From: Eopsaltria australis
Taxonomy: Eukaryota; Chordata; Aves; Passeriformes; Petroicidae
Reading direction: 5' to 3'
DNA length: 64,000 nucleotides
Assembly: GCA_034509425.1 (NCBI GenBank)
Contig: JAVTVJ010000011.1
Location: forward strand, 1,612,001-1,676,000
Position numbers and translations under genes: made by a program
Shown here: one piece after another, positions 13,601 through 22,123 of the stretch
Layout: every line of letters begins with the position of its first letter
Numbering within the stretch: position 1 is the stretch's first letter
Notes under the pieces: model-generated
Databases searched by the model: none
The model's input: the letters and a program-made list of their open reading frames with translations, nothing else
What the model was told of the DNA's origin: nothing

Positions 13601-14908
13601 CCCTTAGAGGTTTTGGAGAAGATTTATTTAAACTGAAACTTCACTTGATTTACATCTCAAGAGAGAACTATGGCATAATAACTAGAAATATACCTCTTAT
13701 TTAATATTGAAGAATGCAGTGACAAATGCTATTACACAAACTTCTCCTTAAATGCCCATCCTAAGATATCTTTAATGCAGTTCACAATATTACACTATCT
13801 ATATTAAGCAATCACAACCCCAGCTCAGGCCTGTGGGAAAATACAGTGGTACTCTTGCATTTGAGATCTATTGAACCTCTGTAATTTAGAACCTATAAGG
13901 CAAAACAGTAATACAAGAGATTTTTGTTGATGGTGTCATTGTTGTTTTGTTTATTTGATTTAATTTTAACTGGAAAAAAGTCAGCTGTGAAATGCAGATA
14001 CCTAAACATTTTTTTTCTTTTAAAGAAGTGTCTTGACTAGATGTGTAACCTAGGTTTAATTAAACATTGTACTAGATTCTTTTCTATGCCCAACACTGTC
14101 TTTTTCTTCTAATGATCTCTTTTCCTCTTCTCATAACTGTTTCCCATTTCCTCTTGATGTCATTGCCACTAATGTTATTCTCTCAAGCAAACTTTTGCTG
14201 TTTCATCTATCCCAGTTGCCCTTGCTATTGTTCTCCTCCCCTTTGTATTGCTGTCCTTATGTGTCTTATGACCTTATTACTGTGCAACTCTTAACCTTTT
14301 CTTTTGGCAACCATTTACAGGAAAGACATGAAGCTACTGAGATGACCAGGAATGGGCTAAATGTCTTAACTCTCATTACTGACAGCTGGTGTCTGAAGGA
14401 TCAGATTTTTAAGGTACAAATGAGGAACAGTTCAATACAGTAAACAAAGTCTAATGCTAAATGACAGTGTGTTATCCTGTAGAGACCAGGACAGTGATTT
14501 ACCTCAGGGATCACCATTACTCAGAGATTTATTTAAGGTTTTGAATTATGGCCTGGAAGATAACATGCTTAATTCAGCTCACAGATGTAGAGTACAGGCA
14601 GCCAGAGAATTATTAGACTAGAATGGGATGAAGGTATACCAAAGGCTGATAACATCAGTGCAGCTGAATGAAAATGTGGAGATGGAGTGGAGATAGAGAG
14701 GAAAGACAAGTAGGAAGAAAAGACAAGGGGGGAAAAAAAAAGGCAGAAGACAGATTTTCTCTGGAATGTATTCTCATAGAATTATCTACAAATACTGCTT
14801 TTAGTACTGGGTTCCACATACATTCTGGGAAGTGGTTAGTAAGCATGGCGTACTTGTGTCAAAGCACATACCTGTAGTGCAACACAGACATCATGTCACC
14901 ATGCAGAC
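10673..14908. other. Non-coding DNA without recognisable elements
   Basis: No gene or known repeat recognised. T-rich tracts lie at about 11507-11532 and 12297-12306, and a purine-rich, A-dominated tract at about 13015-13062. The longest frames (99 codons on each strand at 11405-11717) are overlapping antisense frames without domain signals. Confidence 0.6.
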
Positions 14909-14913
14909 TTACC
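14909..14913. repeat. Probable provirus target-site duplication, left copy (TTACC)
   Basis: TTACC lies 6-7 bp outside the conserved TGTTGCC motif of the left LTR and is repeated exactly at 18996-19000, directly after the right LTR. If this is the TSD, the LTR includes the six bases CAAAAC at 14914-14919. The right LTR has a comparable AATAAC between its own TGTTGCC motif and the primer-binding site, which supports that reading. Confidence 0.6.
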
Positions 14914-14991
14914 CAAAACTGTTGCCTTTTCCCCCAGCCTGGAAAAGAAACTCGAGATCATTTTAGCAAGGAGGTAATATAAAAGGGGATC

Positions 14992-14997
14992 TTTATT
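14992..14997 (-). terminator. LTR polyadenylation signal AATAAA (3' LTR)
   Basis: The minus strand reads AATAAA about 70 bases downstream of the TATA box. It is conserved at 18547-18552 in the other LTR, where an R-region poly(A) signal is expected. Confidence 0.75.
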
Positions 14998-15066
14998 TTT
15001 AAGGTCTTCAGGAGCAGTTATGGAAAGGTGTCCATAAAAGCCCCGGCCCCTCCAGGGGTGAGTACA

Positions 15067-15074
15067 TATTTATA
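15067..15074 (-). promoter_or_regulatory. LTR TATA box TATAAATA (3' LTR)
   Basis: TATAAATA on the minus strand, preceded by a purine-rich AAAGC context and followed by a GC-richer stretch (about 15030-15060) that would hold the start site. The same octamer is kept in the other LTR at 18623-18630. Confidence 0.7.
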
Positions 15075-15440
15075 GCTTTTAGGAAATTAGCATAATTGAT
15101 TAAGAGCACCAATAAGGAGAACAAGTGGTGATTCAATTCCCCCTCAGGTCCAGCCTTCCTGGAGCCCCCCACTCTCAGCTTACTGGCTGTACTTTGTTTG
15201 AAAGTACCTCAGAGTTGTTCTCGGCCTTGGTTCCCAGGAAGGGCCGAGGATGGGGACGGGGCCTTGCACCCCCTAGGAGGCTTGGAGCTCTGGAATTTGT
15301 TTTTGTCTTTCTACTTAGGAAGGCTTGGAAGGTACTGGAAAAACCCAGCTGGCTAATATAGTAGGCTACAGGCTACAAAAATATGGGCAGAGAGTACAGA
15401 GAACATATAAAAGAAAAAAGGCAGAAACCAAACGGCATCA

Positions 15441-15454
15441 TTCCCCCCTTTTTT
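15441..15454 (-). promoter_or_regulatory. Polypurine tract (plus-strand primer site)
   Basis: The minus strand reads AAAAAAGGGGGGAA and ends exactly where the LTR begins (TGATGCC). A purine run in this position primes second-strand synthesis during reverse transcription. It fixes the orientation of the element and the identity of the left LTR as 3'. Confidence 0.88.
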
Positions 15455-15497
15455 AGAGACTAACAAGACTCTGTCTTGTCTAGTCTCTACTCTGCAT

Positions 15498-15581
15498 TCA
15501 ACCATACCTCTGGTTTATACAGCTGGCTATCCCACTAGTTGTTACACAGATGCTAATTATAACTACAGTTACTATGAACAT
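15498..15581 (-). pseudogene. Possible env transmembrane-anchor remnant
   Basis: A 27-codon minus-strand frame near the 3' end of the provirus encodes about 20 consecutive mostly hydrophobic residues (Ile, Val, Thr, Cys-rich; positions 2-22) followed by a short polar tail (Asn-Gln-Arg) and a stop. This is where the membrane anchor and cytoplasmic tail of a retroviral TM subunit would sit. Stop codons lie just upstream in the same frame and I found no fusion peptide or CX6C-type motif, so any env gene is destroyed. A chance hydrophobic frame in AT-rich DNA is a fair alternative. Confidence 0.35.
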
Positions 15582-16282
15582 TTCTTTTATCTAGGTTCAG
15601 TTTGGTAACCATGAAGTGAGTGTACTGATGATATTCAAGGTTCAGTAAGCTCTTTTGAGAGTTACTTGGTGTAGAATTTGAGTTTGCTTTCAAATTTCAA
15701 GCAAATTTCTAAAAAAATTTTTCATTCAGATTTTGCACTTAAGAACAACAACTAGGTGTTGTTAATGATTTTAGTGGCTAGTAGGAAATTAAGAGCTATT
15801 TTGTTTTGTCAACTTGAGCCTTTAATATGATGATTAAACATTACATTTTGGAATCACAGCTCCATGGGCACAGGCCAATCTTTATCTTGGGGCAAAACTT
15901 ACCAGGCAGATTCTCAACTTTGACAAGTTGTCCTTATGAAGAGCTTTTGGGATACATTTTTGGACTAGAGTTACATACAAATTTTACAGGACCAAATTTG
16001 AATCCCGCAGTTACCAACTGTACCAGATAAGGAGGGTACAAAAGAACAGTTTAAATCATATCATCTCAATTTGTATCAGGCTCTGTTTTCTGGCTGTCTA
16101 TGGAGCAGGCGTCTTCTTAACTCTGGAGCAGTGAATTCAAGGCTCTCTGCCAGCAGCTTTGGATTTGGTGAGGGTAGTCAGGACTTGGAATGACTCTTTT
16201 TACTTAGCTCGTAAGATTACTGTCCCTTCATTCAACATAGACTCAGTCTCTAGGCTTGAATAGTTGCTAGTCTTCCTTCCTT
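15582..16282 (-). other. Provirus interior, decayed, unassigned
   Basis: This lies between the RNase H fragment and the possible env end. Stops interrupt all minus-strand frames and I could not assign protein domains. A 67-codon plus-strand frame at 15827-16030 is antisense to the element and is not considered real. By position this would be the scar of the deleted integrase and env region. Confidence 0.5.
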
Positions 16283-16579
16283 CTAGATGACTTTGCTCAG
16301 TTCTAGATCTTTCATTGATATAATCAGTTCAGCTTTTTGTGATGGTACATTTGATGGTAACACTTTTCTCATGGTTACCTGGTTCGTGGTTGTTACTGCA
16401 TAACCTGTCTTTTGTTTGCCATCTCGCATGAAGCTGCTCTCATCTGCATACAGCTCCCAGGCTGGCACATCTTTCAGGTCTGCTCTGCTGGAATAGGCTT
16501 CTTCCATGGTCTGCAAACAGTCAGACTTAAATACATTATCAGTTAGTGCTGGGAACAGACATACTAGGATTGACAGCAA
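16283..16579 (-). pseudogene. Retroviral pol fragment: RNase H domain, gammaretrovirus-like
   Basis: A 98-codon minus-strand frame. Residues 21-40 (Cys-Leu-Gln then a Ser-Ser-Arg-Ala-Asp-Leu-Lys-Asp stretch) match the linker between connection and RNase H domains. Residues 41-50 contain WELYADESSF, the first RNase H strand. The catalytic Asp is kept at 46 but the following Gly is replaced by Glu. Residues 81-85 read QKAEL, carrying the second catalytic position, Glu84. The frame stops soon after the LELSK helix, before the third catalytic Asp. Decayed traces of pol-like sequence appear to continue to about 16240 in another frame, implying a frameshift. Known family role: RNase H degrades the RNA strand of RNA-DNA hybrids during reverse transcription. 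This copy is a fragment without the polymerase domain and cannot be functional. The Met at codon 1 is incidental, not a native start. Confidence 0.85.
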
Positions 16580-16925
16580 ACGTTTTCAGAATAACATTAT
16601 CCAGTTTCAGTAGCATGGCATAGGGTCCATGTCTTCTATGTTCACAGAACAAACTTACAGTGGGTTGCATGCAACTGTTGGATGTATCAATTCTTGGCTG
16701 CTGGTTGGATGCAGCAATTTTCAGTTGCTGACTGCCCTAGTTCTCCAGTTTCAGGATTATTTTACATAATAGTAAAGAGTCCTTGGTCTTTTTTACTCAC
16801 AAGGATACAGGAGAAGGTCTTTTACAAATTTAACTCAGTAAACCATTCTAAGATATTTGTTAACACAGGACTCTGCTTACTTATAGCATGGTTTAAGGGA
16901 GCCTAAAAACGGCTTCTTGTTCTTT
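16580..16925 (-). pseudogene. Probable decayed pol (RT connection region)
   Basis: Directly upstream (minus sense) of the RNase H fragment, where the reverse-transcriptase thumb/connection would lie. All minus frames carry several stops and the match is by position plus faint residue similarity only. The sequence stays AT-rich and then changes abruptly to a CpG-rich block near 16925-16970, which I take as the deletion or recombination junction. Confidence 0.4.
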
Positions 16926-16964
16926 GGGCTCGGTGTTTCCCTTTTGAGTGCTTACCAGAGCAGA

Positions 16965-17565
16965 CAAAGAGCGCTCGCTGCCCTCGCACGGCCGGGGACG
17001 GGCGCGGCATGCGGGCACCCCCGCCCAGGGGCACCCCCGGCTCGCCCGCGCTCGGCCCGTGCTGCTGCTCACAGCGGCTCTCGGGTGTCCTTAAAACAAG
17101 CTCGTTACTGTGGAAAGTGCGATGGGGCCGTTCCTGCTCTTAGATCTCACACTCCCGGCCCGCTCTGGGCCGGTGCGGGCGGGGCCCAGGAGCAGCGAGT
17201 GAGCCGGGCCGTGGCCGCGCAGCGGCGGCCCCGCCTCCGCCAGAGCAGGGCCGAAGCAGCGCAGCGGCAGCCCCAGGTCCCGGTTCGCTTCCTGGGACCG
17301 CTCCCCCGCGCATCCCCCGGCCGTGACCAGGGCAATGGCAGGAATCACCTCCGCCCCTCTCAGAGCGGCTGGTGCCCCGCTTCTGTCACGGGGGAGTGAC
17401 CGCCCTGCTCGCGGAGCCGTCCCGGAAGTCCGGGAGTCGCCCTTGCCTTAAAATCTTGGAAGAACTTTTTACAGATGGAACATAGAAAGTGGGGGCTTCT
17501 CCTTCGCGCGCCCCTGATGGGTGCGAACCGAGCTTTCTCGGCCGTTCCACAAAACTTGCTGGGCC
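16965..17565. other. CpG-rich block inside the provirus
   Basis: About 600 bp with dense CpG (many GCGC, CCGG and CGCG), far richer in G+C than the flanking provirus or the rest of the window. Open frames of 160 codons (plus, from 16917) and 85 codons (minus, 17091-17348) exist, but they are rich in Ala, Arg, Pro and Gly and overlap antisense, as expected when stops are depleted by GC content. I recognise no protein. It occupies the place of the missing gag-pro-pol region. It may be host DNA (promoter or first exon) captured by the element, or a GC-rich leader of a related provirus. Confidence 0.7.
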
Positions 17566-17567
17566 GA

Positions 17568-17990
17568 GGGGATCTCTCCCCTCGCCTCCCACTGGGGAGC
17601 AGGCTGGACACCCAGCCTCTCTATGAACCTGTAGGAAGCGAGGATTTCTCACTCGCCTCCCACCAAAGGAGCAGGCCTGGGCACCCAGCGGCTCCACAAA
17701 CCAGAGTGGGAATCTCTCCCCCAGCTTCCCACCAAGGAGCAGGCTGGGCACCCAGCCGCTCCACAAACCTGTAGGAGGTGGGAATCTCTCCCCAGCTTCC
17801 CACCAAGGAGCAGGCTGGGCACCCAGCCGCTCCACAAACCTGTAGGAAGTGGGAATCTCTCCCCAGCCTCCCACCAAGGGGCAGGCTGGACACTCAGCCG
17901 CTCCACAAACCTGTAGGAAGCGGGGCCCATCCCCCACCTCCTACCAAGAAGCAGACCAGGCCTCCCCCGGCCGCTCCATGCCCAGATGTC
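17568..17990 (-). repeat. Tandem array of a 71-bp GC-rich unit, six copies
   Basis: The anchor ACCAAGGAGCAGGCTGGGC (with variants) occurs at 17591, 17662, 17731, 17802, 17873 and 17943, giving spacings of 71, 69, 71, 71 and 70. Each unit also carries CACCCAGCCGCTCCACAAAC and CTGTAGGAAGTGGGAATCTC, and the copy ending near 17730 lacks part of the CTGTAGG segment. The middle copies are nearly identical and the outer ones more diverged, as expected for array growth from the centre. The unit has no stop codon in the minus frames of the core copies, so overlapping minus-strand frames (for example 17386-17937) read repetitive peptides. I see no evidence that these are genes. Within the element the array sits between leader and pol. 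Confidence 0.92.
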
Positions 17991-18448
17991 TCCAGGCCAG
18001 CTTTCAATTCAAAACTCGCATGTACTAAACATAAATAAACTTTGCTTTTCTTGATTTACACTTTCCACCTACCAGTGAAGACAATCTCAGCGAGGATCAC
18101 ACCCGCCTCCTCCCCACCAGCCGATCTCTGGGGCCGGTTGGAAAATCGGCAACAGGAAAAACTTGGAGAAATGATTTCAAAAGCAAATTTTCTCACCACC
18201 ACGCCAGGTTGTCCTGGGATCGCTAACAATTACTGACTTTAAACGGATACACAATACATAAACAATACACACACATACAAACTACACACTACACAACGAA
18301 AAGAACCACCTTTATACTACCTCCTGTGGGATCTTGGAACCATGGTGTCTCGACCTCAGGCCCGTGGCAGAGAATTCTTTAGATTGCTGTCAGAAAGGAA
18401 TTCCTTGCAGGATGTTTTCGGTCCAGAGGAAGGGTACCAGGTTCTCGT
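17991..18448 (-). other. Provirus untranslated leader
   Basis: Region just downstream (minus sense) of the primer-binding site. It contains an A/C-rich stretch on the plus strand (about 18245-18300, ACACAATACATA-type) and no long minus-strand frame. A weak splice-donor-like CTGGTAGGT (minus) lies at about 18067-18075. In intact gammaretrovirus-like elements this region carries packaging and splice-donor functions. I cannot show either here. Confidence 0.6.
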
Positions 18449-18467
18449 GTCCCTTCTGGGTGTGCCA
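18449..18467 (-). promoter_or_regulatory. Primer-binding site, best fit tRNA-Arg
   Basis: Minus strand TGGCACACCCAGAAGGGAC starts 1-3 bases after the end of the 5' LTR. It begins with the universal TGG (complement of tRNA CCA) and ends with GGGAC. The implied tRNA 3' end, GTCCCTTCTGGGTGTGCCA, resembles from memory the 3' end of a vertebrate tRNA-Arg(CCU), with one substitution and one inserted base. tRNA-Lys fits worse. Confidence 0.65.
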
Positions 18468-18546
18468 AATAACTGTTGCCTTTTCCCCCAGCCTGGAAAA
18501 GAAACTTCGAGATCATTTTAGCAAGGAGGTAATATAAAAGGGGATC

Positions 18547-18552
18547 TTTATT
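18547..18552 (-). terminator. LTR polyadenylation signal AATAAA (5' LTR)
   Basis: Conserved counterpart of 14992-14997 in the same LTR position. Confidence 0.7.
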
Positions 18553-18622
18553 TTAAAAGGTCTTCAAGAACCAGTTATGGAAGGTGTCCATAAAGAGCCC
18601 GAGCCCCTCCAGGGGTAGTACA

Positions 18623-18630
18623 TATTTATA
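18623..18630 (-). promoter_or_regulatory. LTR TATA box TATAAATA (5' LTR)
   Basis: Conserved counterpart of 15067-15074. In this copy it would drive the proviral transcript leftward across the 71-bp array. There is no evidence that it is active. Confidence 0.7.
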
Positions 18631-18995
18631 GCTTTTAGGAAATTAGCATAATTGATTAAGAGGCACCAATAAGGAGAACAAGTGGTGATTCAGATTCCCC
18701 TCAGGTCCAGCCTTCCCTGGAGCCCCCTCTCAGCACTGGCTGTGCTTTGTTTATGAAAATGTACCTCAGAGTTGTTCTCGGCCTTGGTTCCCAGGAAGAA
18801 CCGAGATAGGACAGGGCCTTGCACCCCCTGGGGCTTGGAGCTCTGGAATTTGTTTTGTCTTTCTGCTTAGGGAAAGGCTATGGAAAGGTACTGGAAAAAC
18901 TAGCTATTAATATAGTAGGCTACAGAGCTACAAAAATATGTGCAGAGAGTACAGAGAACATATAAAAGAAAAAAGGCAGAAACCAAACGGCATCA

Positions 18996-19000
18996 TTACC
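18996..19000. repeat. Probable provirus target-site duplication, right copy (TTACC)
   Basis: Directly follows the right LTR terminus (GGCATCA) and matches 14909-14913 exactly. Confidence 0.6.
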
Positions 19001-21001
19001 ATTCCACCAAGCTAGGCTGGCAATTAATAATGGTGAACCAACATCAGCATGGTTCCTAGTTTGGCACAGCATCCTGAGTGAGCTTTGCAGATGGTGACAA
19101 AACCCAGGATTAGTAGCTGAACAACTGAAGTTTCCACAGGGAGGTGTCTACTCCTTGCAACCCCACATGTGAGTTTCAAGATGGGCATAGCTCCTTGGTT
19201 AAGTGTTTATTAGAAAAGTGAAAAAAAGTTATAAAAGGTCCACAGTCTGGGCGAATAACAGAAGCTGAGTCGAGGGAAAACAGCATCTCTTCAGTTGAAA
19301 CCTATAAGAACAGTAATTTCAGTAATTTTGTGGGTAATGAGGCTTTTTCTTCTTGCACTGTTGTCATGGTTGCATGCTTACACATTCATTAGTTTGTTCT
19401 TTGCTAAAAATCACTGATAAAAACCAGAAAATGCTCTCACATCTCCAAAAGGCCTTGCGTCTTTCTCAACTTGCTTCCTCCCCCAACAAAAAAATTTCCC
19501 CTAAGCTAACCTTGAAGTCACTGAAGTCTATTAAGATGTAAATGGGGGAAAAATCGTATTTGTTTATCATGATATTAACCACTTTAATATTCTGATGTTG
19601 TTCTCTAACAAGTGAACAATTTTCTTTCAGTAGCTGGTTCATTTGACTTAAGAAATGTTAGAAAAATCTTTTTGGCTATTATTGCTTGGGCATCCTGCCA
19701 AGTCCATCTGCAGAGGCAAAGTCACTACATGAAGCTGTGTTATTTATTTTGCTTAATTTTTAAGTTTGTTTTCTTTGGCATTTTTTTTCTAATGCCTACA
19801 CTACCATATGACCCCCTGTTGTTTCAAGACAATGAAGATCACCCTCTGAAAGCAATTCAGCACTTCTCAGTCCAGTACAGTGGAGATCTATAACAGTCCC
19901 AAGAAAGACATTGATAATTAGACAGAATCTAATACAGAAGATCAAAAACTGTGCTATAATCAGGGATCTTTAAAGTACCCAAGAAGACAGGGTAAAACAC
20001 AGATGAAGGAGAAAGGCAGTTTTCACTGGGAAAAGAAGCTGTAGAATAAAGTAAAAAGTAGAGGGAAGGAAGTGTGAAGGCTTTGAAGTTGAGCCACAGC
20101 TCAGCTAACACTCTGAGTTATACACACGATCTTTCTTATTCTTTCCCACAATAAATCACTATTGCATGAGAGGTTTTGGTATCTAATGGCTGCACAGGAG
20201 GAATTCTTATGTCATTTTTCTTTTGTGCTGGGTAAGCCTCCCTTCTAACTCTTCCTTCCAGCTTCCCAGGACTTTGAATATTTATGCAAAGTTTGTAGAC
20301 ACAAAATAGGTTAAACAAATCTGTTCAGAAATATCTCTGCAGAGTAATATAATTCTGAATATTACCTCTAGACTATGTTTTCTACTTTATTTGCTGAATC
20401 AGATGCTTAACTAGTGTAAAACTGGCATATTGCAATTGTATTTTCAGGGCTTATTTATCAATATAGAATACATAGTCTAATATCTATTTTGATAGTAGGG
20501 ATGTAGGAGAGAAAAATAAGTGCACATTTACAAACTTGAAGGCTTGCACAAATATTTCACATTTAAAGATTATAAGAATCTCCTACACTCATTGACAGCA
20601 CTGTAAATTTCTCCACACTGCCAAAAATCAGGAAGCCAGAGCAGAGTTATTTCAGTGTATAAATTCCCAGTCTTGAGAAAAAACGTTGCAATTGAGAACT
20701 AAGGCTGAGCTACACAAAACCATTGTAGTATCTTGCTGTTACACTCAAAGTGTTTGCTTTTGCTAAATCTTATGTATCACATGTTACAATTGTTCACTGT
20801 CTGTAGTGGGTAAGTTCATTTACCTGGGAAGTACAGTGATACATGATAATGCAATCATAAACTGTTCAAAGCCCATGGTACTTTTGAAGAATTTGGGTGA
20901 GATTGTGGAGGAAATCACAACAGTATCAAAACTTAAAGCTCATTGAGGCAACAGTCACAGCATTTCTGCTTTCTGTGTGGAGTATCCATATTGCTTAAAA
21001 G
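19001..21001. other. Non-coding DNA without recognisable elements
   Basis: Unique-looking AT-rich sequence between the provirus and the next solo LTR. Frames of 60-93 codons have no recognisable similarity. Confidence 0.6.
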
Positions 21002-21006
21002 GCCAT
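21002..21006. repeat. Target-site duplication, left copy (GCCAT)
   Basis: GCCAT directly before the LTR and repeated exactly at 21575-21579. Confidence 0.85.
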
Positions 21007-21574
21007 TGTGCTGGTTTGGGCTGCAATACAGTTAATTTCTTTACAGTAGCCAGCATAGGGCTGTGTTTTGGATTTTTACTGAAAACAGGTTGACAACACA
21101 GGGATGTTTTTGTTATTGCTGAGCAGGGCTTAGACAGAGTCAAGGCCTTTTCTGCTCCTCATATCGTTCCACTAGTGAGCAGGCTGGGGGGGGAACAAGA
21201 AGCTGGGAGGGAGCACAGCTGGGACAGCTGACCTCAACTGACCAAAGCAGTATTCCATATCCATAGGATGATGTGCTCAGCAAGAAAGCTGAGTGGGAAG
21301 GTTGGTGGAGGGTGGGGGACACTGCTCAAGGCCTGGCTGGGCATGTGATGAGTGGTGAGAAACTGTTTTAATTGTATCACTTGTGTTTCTTTGGTTTTAT
21401 TTTTAACTGTCTTCGTTATTTTCCCTCTTTTCCTTATTATTATTGTTATTGTTGATTGTAAGTTACTAAACTGTATTTATCTTGGCCCACAAATTTTCTC
21501 ACCCCATGCCACTGAGGGGGGAGTGAGTGAGGAGCTGTGTGGTGCTTAGTTACCAGCTGAGTTTAAACACAATA
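21007..21574 (+). mobile_element. Solo LTR of an avian ERV (ERVL-like), 568 bp
   Basis: Begins TGTGCTGGTTTGGGCTG and ends GGTGCTTAGTTACCAGCTGAG followed by AAACACAATA. I recognise both as termini of an LTR family widespread in neoavian genomes (family ends near TGTGCTGGTTTTGGCTG and AAACCACGACA). Internal landmarks in the family order are AGAAGCTGGGAGGGAGCACAG (21199-21219), GACAGCTGACC, ATATTCCATA-like and TCATGCTCAG-like motifs, then a T-rich TTATTATTATTGTTATTG stretch at 21437-21454 and CACTGAGGGGGGAGTGAGTGAGG near the end. The family's TATAAAA-like box appears lost (AGCAAGAAAGCTGAG at about 21278-21292). An exact 5-bp TSD and absence of internal sequence show a solo LTR. No subfamily name is assigned. 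Confidence 0.93.
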
Positions 21575-21579
21575 GCCAT
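21575..21579. repeat. Target-site duplication, right copy (GCCAT)
   Basis: Exact match to 21002-21006 directly after the LTR end. Confidence 0.85.
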
Positions 21580-22123
21580 GTTCAGAACCATGTTAGGAAA
21601 CTCAGCTGGTGTCATCTAAGCTGTCCCAGAAAGATGATGGAAATGCATAGGAGCCACTAGGCATGAGACATAAGGCACTAGACAATGAAATTCCAAATCA
21701 ATAAATTTTTCAGGCCATCAGGCAAGGATAGAAACAAGACAGCATTGCCTAATGTTAGACAAATAGCCTGAGAAAGCAATATTTCATTAATCAAAAATTT
21801 TCAATACCCTTGTCACTGCCAGTCTGTTGGATGTTAAAAAACTGGAACGTCTACTAGTACAAAGCAACAATTTGCTTGTGACAGAAAAAACAATAAGAAA
21901 AGGTGGTTCACTTACACCCTCAAGTGCCTTCACTTACAATTGAAATAACTTTTACCTTATTGTTATTATGATATAATCATATTTATCTTCTTTTTATTAT
22001 TATGAAATAACTTTTTTTAAAACCTGAGCAAATGAGACTCCAAAGGCAGTGATCTTCTATCAATTTTTTTGTTTTTCTAAGTGTAGAACAGTACAAGACA
22101 AAAATAAAGTTGAACATATATAG

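Larger units (their letters stand above)
14914..15440 (-). repeat. 3' LTR of the provirus (left copy)
   Basis: Its minus-strand 5' end is TGATGCCGTTTGG at 15440, directly after the polypurine tract. Its 3' end is CAACA at about 14920 or, if the TTACC duplication is real, six bases further at 14914. It aligns along its whole length with 18468-18995. U3 runs from 15440 to about 15045, and a TATA box and AATAAA signal follow in the right order and spacing for U3-R-U5. Confidence 0.93.
14914..18995 (-). mobile_element. Internally deleted, non-autonomous ERV provirus, minus strand, about 4.1 kb
   Basis: Two direct copies of a roughly 520-bp LTR (14914-15440 and 18468-18995) bound an internal region of about 3 kb. 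In minus-strand order it holds a primer-binding site next to the right LTR, a leader, a 71-bp tandem array, a CpG-rich block, a decayed pol fragment with RNase H motifs, a possible env membrane-anchor fragment, and a polypurine tract abutting the left LTR. The right LTR is therefore the 5' LTR. I see no gag, protease, reverse transcriptase palm, integrase or env surface subunit. An intact provirus of this kind is usually 8-10 kb, so more than half is missing. The LTR copies differ by many substitutions and small indels, so the insertion is not recent. The RNase H residues look gammaretrovirus-like (ERV1), although that class usually makes 4-bp duplications and a 5-bp candidate is seen here. 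Confidence 0.93.
18468..18995 (-). repeat. 5' LTR of the provirus (right copy)
   Basis: Direct repeat of 14914-15440 in the same order, differing by scattered substitutions and 1-4 base indels (for example around 18700-18760 and 18790-18850). The minus strand begins TGATGCCGTTTGG at 18995 and ends GGCAACAGTTATT at about 18468, beside the primer-binding site. Confidence 0.93.

Noticed and set aside
16917..17399. 160-codon plus-strand open frame
   Set aside because: Lies antisense to the provirus in the CpG-rich block. Ala/Arg/Pro/Gly-rich composition and equally open opposite frames point to stop depletion by GC content.
17386..17937. 183-codon minus-strand open frame with repeated peptide motifs
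   Set aside because: The repetition comes from the 71-bp tandem array read in shifting frames. It is kept as an observation on the array but not called as a gene.
17568..17990. Repeat array considered as CRISPR-like
   Set aside because: Units are contiguous and near-identical over 71 bp without unique spacers, in vertebrate DNA inside a provirus. It is a minisatellite.
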